DNA of 64,000 nt from Sycobia sp. Sy_11 (Eukaryota; Arthropoda; Insecta; Hymenoptera; Epichrysomallidae), in the NCBI GenBank assembly GCA_018907035.1, contig JACCIC010000037.1, positions 893,501 to 957,500 of the forward strand. Reading direction: 5' to 3'. The translations under genes were made by a program, and so were the position numbers. The notes under the pieces were generated by a model, which saw nothing but the letters and a program-made list of their open reading frames with translations, did not search any database and was not told where the DNA came from. This document shows positions 13,963 to 24,636 of this stretch, in pieces. Positions within the stretch are counted from its first letter, which is position 1; the number at the start of each line of letters is the position of its first letter.

Positions 13963-13974
13963 TATATCTATATA
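9918..13974. repeat. cluster of long dinucleotide arrays in and beyond the 5' end of the profilin intron
   Basis: Successive arrays are (GA)n 9918-9962, (TA)n 10035-10080, (CG/CA)n 10331-10370, (CT)n 10731-10782, (CT)n 11725-11764, (CA)n(TA)n 11964-12046, (TA)n 12128-12178, (GA)n 12464-12530, (GA)n 12821-12868, (CT)n 13161-13197, (GA)n 13540-13570 and (TA)n 13924-13974. The last lies 5' of the profilin start codon. Confidence 0.92.
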
Positions 13975-14580
13975 ACAAACGTAGAAGCGCAAGTATACGT
14001 ATATACAATATACGCCGCTTGCTTTCCGCGCGTGCACTGAGCTTTATGCGATCAAGTATATAATACAACGGGAAAGGAAAAGAATTCCGAGGGGAGGGGA
14101 GAAGAGGGCGACTGAGAGAGCGTTGTATAAAAACTTGACCGAAGGAAAGCGAGAAGGGAACGTACCCGTCACTCGTCCAGTTCGGTTCGCGACTACCGCG
14201 CCGATGACTCTGCGATTCGCCTCTCGCCGCCTTCGAGCCGAGCCGACGAGCAGGAGGAGGCGAGGACCGAGGAGCTGGCTGGCCTATGTGCTCGCTCGCC
14301 GCCGTCGATCCCCCTCCCATCCACCCACCCCACCCTCTGCCGCCGGCGACTTTCCTGGACGCGTATGCTTCATGTATATATAATAGTTCCCTCGCGGTTG
14401 CAAGAGTGAGACGAAATGAGGGCGAGCAAGATAAGGATAGAGCGAGCAAGAGGGGCGGGGAAAGAGACACAAGCCGGCGATACCGGACTATGGTAATATC
14501 GTATGTGGATTTTAGTTATACGCGCGCGACATCTGTAATACCTGTAATGCGCGCGCGCGCCCCCTACTGCAGGAAATGAT
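13789..14580 (-). promoter_or_regulatory. GC-rich 5' flank and probable promoter/5' UTR region of profilin
   Basis: Upstream of the profilin ATG (reading leftward) there is a (TA)n array and then a CpG-dense block at about 14160-14360, followed by an abrupt change to AT-rich DNA near 14580. The reading frames here on both strands are low-complexity and overlap each other, so I read the block as promoter/5' UTR DNA rather than coding. The transcription start was not located. Confidence 0.45.
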
Positions 14581-15267
14581 TGGAAATATGTCGGCCGCGG
14601 TAAATATTCAAATAAATAAATTGAATACCTACATAAAAGTATATTCCGGAAACTTTTCACGGTTACGAAATACCATTCTTTTATTTGCTCTATAAAAACA
14701 TAAGATGGAAAATTTTTAAGTTGTAAGTTTATAAAATCGTAATATATAAAAGGCGACGTCATATTTATTTTCTGATTCAATCGTATTTATTAGTCTAATT
14801 TTGGAGTAGTATATCAATTTTTCACTAATTTAAAAGAAATTATAAGAAACTAATTAAATCAGTTGATTGAAAGAAATCTAACAGAATTTTCCTGATAATA
14901 TAAACCCCTAGAAAATTAAATCCAGAGGTTTCTAAGGCGTATCCTATATGATAATGCATGCATTATTAAGAAATTACATGTAAATGAATTTTCTCAAAAA
15001 ATGTTAAAAATTCACAATTATTAAAACATTTTAATTAAGTTTTGGATTTAACTAAATTTTAACATTTCCTACGTGAGTTTTAATAATACCTGAAATAATG
15101 ACATTGAGTTTTTAAATTTTCTACTGTTTCTTAAAACACGATGTTAGTTTAAAATTGAAGTTATCTACGGATCCCTCGTATTTAAACACCAAGTTTTTCT
15201 TTGGTACATTTAAATTATAATAAATAAATACTTCAAAATATTGGCGGTATTTTTCTTAAAATTTCAG
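14581..15267. other. AT-rich intergenic DNA
   Basis: There are no supported reading frames. The composition changes sharply from the GC-rich profilin flank at about 14580. Confidence 0.6.
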
Positions 15268-15466
15268 AAAACATTAACCAAACGCTTCCAAGATTAATAC
15301 AACACGATATTAAAGTGCGTCCAAACGAAAAAACAATTAAAAATTTATATGAAAGAAATAATATACTTTTTATTGAATTAAAAAGAACCATAGAAAAAGA
15401 TAATTTTGTTTTTGCCAAATATAATTCTCATTTTAACTATGACATAACAAATTATTTCTTTTGGAA
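15268..15466 (+). pseudogene. coding-like fragment, possibly an orphan exon or gene remnant
   Basis: On the plus strand a frame stays open from just after a TAA near 15226 to a TAA at 15468-15470. It has a balanced, non-repetitive composition with protein-like segments such as LPRLIQHDIKVRPNEKTIK, NLYERNN and IEKDNFVFAKYNSHFNYD. A pyrimidine-rich acceptor ending TTTCAG stands at 15262-15267, and GTAATT at 15467 could serve as a donor, giving a 199-base exon. There is no ATG, no partner exons could be joined in phase, and I do not recognise the protein. It could be an exon of an unseen gene, a remnant of a transposon protein or a chance frame. Confidence 0.3.
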
Positions 15467-15470
15467 GTAA

Positions 15471-18240
15471 TTGTTAATTTTTTTTCATTAACATTTTGAC
15501 TGCTAATTTATGTAGATTTAATAAGAAAAATAAGATTGTAAAAAATAAGGATCCCCACTGTTGTTTTATGATTTAAAATTACTGTTTCAGGTAAAAAATT
15601 CATTCAAGAATATGTTGTAAAAAAATAATTTTTTTGCTACTCAAAAGTTGAAAGTTTCTTAGATTTTTTTATATACTTATTTAAAGATTGCTGATGGTTG
15701 CTGGTTCTGTTTCAAATTACTGATTCACGAGAGAATATAAAATAACTTACTGAAGATAACTGTTAAAAATAACTGACTGAAATTTTATGGAAATGCACTG
15801 AAGCTTTTCTTATTATTGTCACTGAAATTTATTACAGCAAACCACTGAAAATTCAAATGGCACTGAAATTTCATAATCTGTACTGAAATTGCAATATCCG
15901 TTAAAAAAATTTTTTTTAACAGTGAACTGAAATCTCAATATATAGGCTTGAAAAAAAATTTATTATCAGTACACTGAAATATAATGATTCTCATTGAAAT
16001 TTTATAAAAAATTTTTATTATATTATTATTATAAAAAATTGCATTGATGCTTCTATCATTTATTATTTGTTAATATCCTTATATAAATTTTAAGTTTTTC
16101 TTGAGTTCCTAATTTTGAATTAAATTATACACGAACGCTATACCTTTAAACATACAATATATTTTAAATGCATCAAAGATAGTTTATACATTCACATATA
16201 TAATGTTATATACTTATAAAATATTAGTCCGTCTGATATACTAACCAAGGTAATTTTTCGACATTTACGGGAGTGCCAGTAATTAGACATGTAATGTGTA
16301 CACTCTGTGAACCAAAATTTCTTAAATAACATCGTGCAAATCCTTGCTCAACAAGTTTTGATATGAGATCATCTATCTTATGCAATTTAAACGAATTTTA
16401 AAGAAATTAATAAAAGATAAAATAATATAATTTAGTTTACAAATAAATAAAACAGGATCTATTAACTACGCGTAATTAAAATAAATATAAGATAAGAAGG
16501 AATATTAATAATTATATTTTATGCGCATTTTCAAAAATTTTATTTATAAAGTCCATATAAAATTTATTATTTATAAATTTTATATGGACGCTTTGAAAAT
16601 TTCACTGAACTTCACAGATATTTCATGCATTCGGTATTCAAAAAAATTTATAGGATATTTTATAAATATTCATTAACATTTAATTTAAAATTTTGTAGCA
16701 TTTCGCAGAAAATTTATAAACTTATTCCTAAATGAAATTTTATTGTTGAATATTTGACTTTTGTCTTTGAAAAACAACTGGAATTTCAGATTTTTTACAG
16801 CGTATTTTATTCTTATTATTCTTACAAAATTGCTTATAGAATTGTTTCAACTTCTGCAAGTATGTAGAGCTTACTTGCAGCATTTATAAAGCACAGAAAT
16901 AAAATAATAAAATGATATTTTATGTGAAGATTTATATATATAGCAATAATCTATGATGTTTTTTTTTGTTTTTTTAATTAACCGTACATTATAATTATGG
17001 AAAAATTGTACAACGTCATATAATTAAATATTTTTGTTGAATTAGAACATATAACACAATAGATTAATTTTTATCGTTTATAAAAATTTATTGTTTGTTA
17101 AATTTATATTTTGGATTATCAAAAAATACTAATCGATTAATCGAATCGAAGTATTACTACAGGATGTAAATCTAACAATAAATTTTAAATATTTAGCGCG
17201 TTCCATTAATGAAATTATTTAAAACATATCTGATGACTGTACTTTTATATTTTATTAAACATATAACTATGACTTTCTAAATGCTCAAATTGATTTTTCA
17301 AATTTATTAATCAAAACCATCTATTTTTCATAAGCATTTGAGTATGGCAAAATAAATATTTTTTAATAGTTATAACGAGTTTATGAATATTTTAAAAATT
17401 ATTTTTTCTTCAACCAAATTATGACAATTATACTCTTAAAGATAAAAAAATGCGTGAATAAAAATTAGATTCAGTATGTTATTAGTTAAAACACAAGGTT
17501 TATGAAATATGTTCGACTTTAAAGTTCTTATGCAATTACATTATCTTTTTATATGTTGATTACCTTATCTTTCTCTTATTATTTCACATAAGTCTCACAT
17601 TATATTCTGTTTAACGCTTTATCCTATAATATTTATTGGCTCAACCGGACTCAACGGATTTTGACTCACGTTATAATATATTTATTAAGGTGGTGGTTCC
17701 ATTAACTGTTAAATATAATATTTTATTAACGATATAACGAATTATATATATGATAGATATAAGTGACATTTTTTATTGCCAACAAGAAATAGAAGACTGT
17801 AAAATTATCATATGTTATACTAAAATAACGAAATAATTACATTATTACAATTTATATAGCAGTTCTTCTAATTAGAAGTATAAAAATATGTGAATATTTT
17901 TCATAATGTAAATTAAATAATAGCACTGACAGAGACCCATACAGATACTGTCCTATGCGGTTCAAGCGCACCAGGGTTTATATGACTTACTATATGTATA
18001 TAATAAACGTTTAGATTATAATATATTTCTCATTTTATATCAACTTTTTCAAGCTGTTTAACGAATATATAGTAATGAGAAAAGTGTAAACTGATGTGAT
18101 ATGTGAAATACACTGCACACATAACGAAGGCCTGTACTGCACAGTGCACATAATATATACAGGATCCACTCCTGCAAGGCCACAACCTGCCACACCAATT
18201 CATATTATATCTATATGTGGGACGACACGGCGGTAAGACA
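15471..18240. other. AT-rich intergenic stretch, no gene seen
   Basis: This is low-GC DNA with many A and T runs. The 15.7-16.0 kb part repeats short ACTGAAATT-like words at irregular spacing, which looks like degenerate simple repeat. No dinucleotide array longer than about 20 bases is present, unlike the flanking regions. Confidence 0.55.
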
Positions 18241-18353
18241 CGAAAGTATCGCACGTCGCACGTGGTTGCTGCGAATAGTCCAGCTGATCGGTTATCAACA
18301 ATTATGATGCGTTTGTTAATTATTTGATAGTATTATAAATTTCATATTACAAA

Positions 18354-21300
18354 ATGCAAGTAACAAATACCAACGATGTAAAAATTTATAATTTAAGCGT
18401 CGGGAAAAGCCTTCCCGAGGTAAGTTTTACTATTAAAGAGGTTATGAATTCTTTAAATATTGAATTTTTTTTATTTTCGAGTTTTACATTTTTTTATATG
18501 TAATTAGCTAATTCTTTTCATTCATATTTATTTTTGTAATTTAAAAGAACAATTGCTATTCTTTACAGTGGCTTAGTGAAAGAAAAAGAAGAAATCTAGT
18601 AAAAAAAAATATAGGTAAATATTAAAAGTAATTGTCATGTAGAGTTCTTTATACAGTTATTATTTGTGATTGGAACTGAAATATTATTCAATATTATTTT
18701 AAACAAATTCTTTAGAAAAATAAAGTTTTTATTTGTATCTCTAAATTTTATTTTTATATGTAAATAGATATACGAAGACGTATTGAGCTAATTCAAGATT
18801 TTGATATGCCTGGTGTCAGTACTAATATTAGAGTATCAAGAGATGGACAATATATTTTTGCAACTGGGATATATAAGCCTCGACTGAAATGTTTTGATGT
18901 TAATCAGCTTTCATTAAAATTTGAAAGATGTTTCGATTCTGAAGTTGTTACATTTGAAGTATTATCAGATGATTATAGTAAAGTAAGAATTATATATTGA
19001 ATTATTTATAATGTTTTCTATTAAATAGTAATTTTATTTTTTCTTCAATAATAGTTAGTGTTTCTTCACTGTGATAGACATATAGAATTCCATGCTGCTC
19101 ATGGAAAATATTATAGGCTAAGAATACCAAGATTTGGTAGGGATATGCAATATCACTATCCTTCTTGTGATTTGTTTATTGTAGGTGCCAGGTAATTTAT
19201 TAATCAATAATATTTTTTATGTATTAGTTCAATATATTATTATTTATTTTTTAATTCATATTTATTTTTGAAGTTAAATTATTATTTTTTAGCAACGAGA
19301 TATATAGGTTAAATCTTGAAAGAGGACAGTTTTTACAACCACTTATTTCTGATAGCTCAGCTATCAATAAATGTACAATAAATCCTGTTCATAATTTATT
19401 ATTAATAGGTAATGATGAAGGCAAAGTAGAAGCTTGGGATGTTCGCGTAAAAAATAAAGTTGGAACTCTTGATTGTGGTTTCAGTTGTATCAAACAGAAT
19501 AACAAGTATATTTATTTTTATTACGTTTTTAAATTTTTTGAATGATTGTATAAAATGATATGTTATTACAGAATAAATGCTGTTCCATCTATTACAGCTT
19601 TAAAATGTGAAAATAGCCTAATTTTAGGTGTTGGAACAGTTACTGGTCAAGTTTTATTATATGACTTAAGATCTAACAGTCCTTTTACGATAAAAGATCA
19701 TATGTATGACTTACCAATAAGGAATATTGAATTTCATAACAATATGGAATTAGTGTATTCTATGGATAGTTCTATTGTCAAAATATGGGAAAAACAAACT
19801 GTAAGTGAAAATGAATATTATTTAAAATTGCTTATAAAAATGTTTTAATGGATGTCCTATATAATTTTCAAATAACAATTGATACAATAATTTTTTCAAT
19901 TTTACTTTTTCTTTAGGGAAAAATATATACATCAATAGAAGCACAGAATGACTTTAATGATTTGTGTATTGTTCCAAACACTGGTATGATGTTTATTGCC
20001 AATGAAAATACTAAAATACAATCTTATTATATTCCTAGTCTTGGCCCTGCCCCAAGATGGTGCGGTTTCCTTGATAATCTTACTGAAGAACTTGAAGAAT
20101 TAGATTATGAAACTATTTATGATGATTACAAATTTGTCACAGAAAAAGAATTAGAAGAATTAGATATGTCACATTTAAAGGGAACTAATTTATTAAGAGC
20201 TTACATGCATGGATTTTTTATGGATGTCAGGTTATATAGAAAAGCTAGAGATGTGATGAAGCCATTTGAATTTGAAGAATATAAAAAGAAAAAGATACAA
20301 CAAAAAATAGAAGAAGAGCGTCCGAAACGAGTACAAGTAAGTGTTTAATAAATGCTTAAATTCAAGAATATATTTCTCAAAATGTTTAATAATGACAAAA
20401 ATAATTTTTATAGTTACATCAATTACCTGCTGTAAATAAAGAATTGGCAATTAAATGTATGGATAATGAAGTAACTACAGATGTAAAGAAGAAAAAGAAA
20501 GCCACACCAAATCTATTGAAAGATGATCGATTTAAAGCTCTGTTTCAAAATCCTGACTTTCAAGTGGATGTTAATTCACAAGAATATGCTCTTCTTAATC
20601 CTGTTATTTCACAAATGGGAAAAACTAAAAAACGAAGTGCAGTTAAAGAAGAAACTAACCAAAATATTATCAATGATGATGAAGCTGGTAAGATTTTTCT
20701 TAATTATAAAATTCTTTTTACATTATGAAAAGATTTCACATTAATTATTTATATTATATATATAGATAATATGCGTTCTGAAGATGAGGATATGATGGAT
20801 AGTTCTGATGATGAAAAACTATGGGTGAAAGATGTGAAAAAACAATACCGTCTCGTTAAAGAAAATGAAAAACAACTTGCATTAGAAGAAAAACGAGAAA
20901 AAGAAGCAAATGATGAAGAAGCTATTACCAAAAAGCCGAATTTCTATGAGTTAAAAGATGGTACTAATTATCGTGGATCAAAATATATGAGAAGGGAAGT
21001 CAAGTATGTACACTTCAATAAAAATACAAATATTTACTATATTTACTTTTGTGCTATCAGAATTATTCAATAATGGGCTATGACTAATGGTATTTATTCA
21101 ATTTTCTTATTTTTTATTTACAGAGCTAGTCTTGGAGACAGACTACAAAAAGAGGAATCATATAAAATAAATGTATCAGGATCCAGAGGAAATAAGCAAA
21201 TGACATTTAAAATAGGAAAAGTAAAGAAATAAACATTTTTATTACATTACAATTAATTATAAAAATAATCTTTCATATTTAAACATTTAAATCTATTAGT

Positions 21301-21451
21301 ATTTTAATCTTAATGAAAAATTAAAACTTTTTTTTATTTTTAGAAAAATTTTGGAAAAAAAAAAGGTGAAAATAAAACAAGTAGACAACATTTCAAACAT
21401 ATGTTAAGACCAGCAAGAAGTATAGGAAAGGGTAGAAAGATGAAAAATTGA
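18354..21451 (+). CDS. NOL10: nucleolar protein 10 homologue (WD repeats plus NUC153), 11 exons
   Basis: This is the NOL10/Enp2 family, a nucleolar factor of small-subunit (18S) pre-rRNA processing. Exons: 18354-18419, 18569-18614, 18768-18982, 19055-19191, 19293-19505, 19572-19800, 19917-20336, 20414-20687, 20766-21003, 21124-21220 and 21344-21451. Phases all agree and give 680 residues, against about 688 in human. The start MQV with VKIYNLS and GKSLPEWLS matches the family N-terminus. Then come RRRIELIQDF, DGQYIFATG and LSLKFER within the beta-propeller (residues 1 to about 345), GPAPRWCGFLDNLTEELEE (345-363), LRAYMHGFFMD (395-405), the NUC153 motif DDRFKALFQNPDFQVD (479-494) and an acidic SSDDEKLW segment. 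The tail is basic (RPARSIGKGRK). Introns are short (about 65-150 bases). AATAAA hexamers follow at 21460 and 21491. The next gene starts about 415 bases downstream on the same strand. Confidence 0.96.
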
Positions 21452-21490
21452 ATATAATTAATAAAATATTTGTATCATTGTACAGTTGTA

Positions 21491-21496
21491 AATAAA
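21491..21496 (+). terminator. candidate polyadenylation signal of NOL10
   Basis: AATAAA lies 40 bases past the NOL10 stop codon; a second copy is at 21460-21465. Confidence 0.6.
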
Positions 21497-21866
21497 ACTT
21501 ATTTCTATACTAATTAGTATCAGCTTTATATTTTATCATTTTTCATTTACTAATTTGATAATCATATAGAAAACAATTTAAAGAGATTCATATGAAATGA
21601 TAACTCAAGTTAAAGGTGAAATGTCATCATTCATTGCTGATATGTAGTATATACACTTTAATATGTGTGAGTATCTGTGCGTGTAAATATTCTCTCTGAA
21701 TACTTATAAGAAATTTGCTCAACTCTGAGCTGAAATGCACACAGATTCAGTTAGTATATAAATATAGTATTTAGTCATATAAAGAAAAATTTTAAACTGT
21801 TCTTGTTCACTACTTTTAACACTATAAACATAAATATAGAGCAATTATTCTAATCAATACTATAAT

Positions 21867-24425
21867 ATGAAGGTAAGTTTCAGTGTTTATATATATTTTT
21901 AAATATTATAGTACTAGTTTAATTCTTGTCTATTTTCTGCAAGTTCAAAATTGTGAATTTCACAGTATTAATTCTATTTACTGACATGTTTTCTCAATAT
22001 ATAATATTTAAACTTTGCTTTTATTTTTATATACTTTTAATTTTAATTTTAATCAGTCAAATAAAATTATTTGATTTATGATATTTAATTTATGTAATCA
22101 ATTGTGATGATAATATAAAATATTGTTATTCATGAGAGAATATATTATTAATATACATTAATAATATATAAATTATAATTATTAGTTTAAAATATAGTTA
22201 TAATGAATAATAATTTTATTACATGATGAGGTAATATTTATATTTTAGACAAGTACGAGTGATAAAGATTGCATAATTGATAAAGAAGTTCTTACAGTAG
22301 ATCCAAACCATGATGAACCATGTCAATCATCAAGTCCATCTTTATTATCTGATTTACAATTGCACAGTACTGAAGTAAGATAAAATTATGATATTTTATA
22401 TTATTCAAAACTAGTTAATTATATGAATAAAAATAAAAAATAATAAATATTTGGTGTTCTAATAACATGTAATCACATTTTCTTTATCTATTTTATATTG
22501 ACAACAGATAGGTGAAATTGCAGAAATGCCAGATTATGAAAATCTAAGCACATCAGCAGTCTTGCATTATTGTAAATATAAAATTTTAAAACCATATTTA
22601 CGACTTCTAAGTGTAATGGGTTTACGTCCAAATAGTGAAGAAGCTGATTATTTTTCACACTATTGCATTTTAGCAAATTTTCATACATTTCAAGTGATTA
22701 TTTTTATGTGTATTGGATATATACTGCAGTACATGGCTTGTTACAGGTAATTTTTTTATAATAGATTAATAAAATGCACATTTTTATAATTTTTTCTTAA
22801 TCTATTCATAAACAGAAGAGAACGAGGACTTTGTTATATAGCTACTACATTAGAGATGGAAACTCTATCAAAGCCATTAACTTATGAAAGAACATGCCAT
22901 GGAAACCCAATATTTGCCTATTTTGTTCCAAGTGCTTTACACCTGATTGCATATTTATATACAGTTTACTTATTTCGAGTTAAAGAAAATGAGCAATTGC
23001 AGAACCTCATGGAAAGAGCTTTTTTACTTTCTTCTAATCCAGCTAATAGAGGAGGTCAAAAGCGATTAGTTAGAATTTTATGGTTATTTATTGGCCTTGG
23101 TGTGGTCTGGATGGTAATGGCTCTAATTACTGTAAGTTTGATGTCAGCTAAAGGTGAACTTACTTTTCAATGGCTAAAGCACAGGTAAAAAATAAACATG
23201 TTGTCTATTTTAGTTATAATTATTTTATAAACAATATATATTTAAATTATTTTAGTCCTCCAAATTTAAAAATAATTCTAAAAGTTTTTTTGATCTTATG
23301 CACATTGTGGCATGATATGGTTCAAGGTACAATTATAACAAGTTATTGTTTACAAGGGCAATTGTTAATATCCCATTTATATTTCTTAAGAGTAAAATTA
23401 CTTCAGCACACAATGCCTGGTTTAGAATGGATGAAAGTAAATATAACCATAATCAATCATTATATTCAATACTTTCATTAATTTTTAAAATATTGTACAT
23501 TATTTCTGTTTTATACAGGAAATCAGTGAATTTAAGAAGCTCTTAAAATATTTTAATGATGAATATGGTCCTGCAGTTTGCATTTATACAGTTGTTAACA
23601 TTTCCTGGGCATTGTCCGGAATAGCTTGGCTATTAAAATATGATAGAGTTAATACTACAAGTAGCCCTCTTACATATGTTAATATAGTTAATGTGACTCT
23701 TTGGATTTGGATATCTGCAGCTCCATTTATACAAGTACATAAACTATTATTAAATTATATTAAATTAAATTATTAAAATTAAATATGATTTATATAAGTT
23801 TACTCATTTATATAACAATAAGTTTAAAAGAAAATTAATAATGATAGCAATTTTTTCTATAATTGAAAATGTTAATAGTTCCCCTATCAATACGTTTTGT
23901 GGAAATAGATGGATCAAAAAGAAAAAAAAACGAAAATATTATTTTTTGAAGGCTTTTTGAGTATTCCATTTTTATTACTTTTCAAGACAATTACAATTTT
24001 GAATACCCATCTAATTATTACATTCAATTTTATTATGAGAAGCATGGAAAATAAATGCCTAAATACAAATTTTTGGGTTTTTTTCTTGTTTTTTTTTTGT
24101 CCTTCCAATTGGACAAAAGTTTACAACAAGTATATATATTAATCACTTCAATCAGATATAAATTTATATATTATATTATTAGGCAGCTCGGTTGACTACA
24201 GCTTGTTCAATGATTCAAAGTACTGGACATGAAGTACGTATACGACCATATGTTTATCAAGGAACACCAGGAGAAGATTTAGATACATTGCTTTTATATA
24301 CATCTTCATTAAAAATGTGTGCTCGGCTGTATAGGGTTCCTATAACAGGCAGGTACCTGTGTTTATTTTTAACACTTGCTAGTGTAACTAGCCTTACATT
24401 AGGCCAATGTCAATTCTTTTCATAA
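21867..24425 (+). CDS. seven-transmembrane gustatory-receptor-like protein, 7 exons
   Basis: Exons 21867-21872, 22249-22374, 22508-22746, 22816-23184, 23256-23436, 23519-23734 and 24183-24425 join in phase to 459 residues. The first holds only two codons (ATG AAG). A hydrophilic N-terminus (1 to about 93) precedes seven hydrophobic segments near residues 96-120, 156-179, 213-236, 255-285, 326-346, 360-382 and 437-457. The middle loop before segment 3 has SNPANRGGQKR, and the end has ARLYRVPITGRYLCLFL and GQCQFF. An N-terminal cytosolic stretch, a short C-terminus after the last helix and a terminal hydrophobic block ending in QF resemble the insect 7tm_7 chemoreceptor superfamily, including the conserved gustatory-receptor-like (GRL) proteins. 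That assignment is my inference from topology and the C-terminal motif; the ligand is unknown. An AATAAA at 24516 supports the last exon as terminal. The gene itself is much more certain than its family. Confidence 0.72.
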
Positions 24426-24515
24426 TTAATATTTTAGTATATATTAATTGTTTTAACGCAAATTTTGAAATATATAGTTTCTAAAATAGAGTCTAAATTA
24501 AATTTAGTATTAAGA

Positions 24516-24521
24516 AATAAA
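24516..24521 (+). terminator. candidate polyadenylation signal of the 7-TM gene
   Basis: AATAAA lies about 90 bases after the stop at 24425. Confidence 0.5.
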
Positions 24522-24569
24522 TTTACAGTATGGAAGATATGTGGACCATATGTATAGCAATATGGTAGC

Positions 24570-24636
24570 ATGGATGCTTTCATAATGAATGTTCATAGGC
24601 ATTTTATACATTGTTTGTTCATTATGTAGTATCCAT
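24570..24636 (+). ncRNA. imperfect hairpin, miRNA-precursor-like
   Basis: The arm ATGGATGCTTTCATAATGAA (24570-24589) pairs with TTCATTATGTAGTATCCAT (24618-24636): about nine base pairs including one G:U, a small internal mismatch, then nine more pairs, closing a 28-base loop. Size and shape fit a small miRNA-like stem just past the 3' end of the 7-TM gene. AT-rich DNA makes chance hairpins common, and I do not recognise the arms as a known miRNA. Confidence 0.2.

Noticed and set aside
11474..14470. Frames of 200-323 codons on the minus strand
   Set aside because: Dominated by SLSLSL and YIYIYI microsatellite translation. The only real coding part is the 37-codon profilin exon at 13678-13788.
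23131..23136. Alternative GTAAGT donor inside exon 4 of the 7-TM gene
   Set aside because: Using it puts the next exon out of frame; the donor after 23184 keeps the frame.
24529..24590. Possible alternative last exon of the 7-TM gene after an acceptor TTTACAG
   Set aside because: Joining from GGCAG|GTACCT gives a short tail without the last helix. Reading through to 24425 completes helix 7 and ends in QF with a polyadenylation signal after it.
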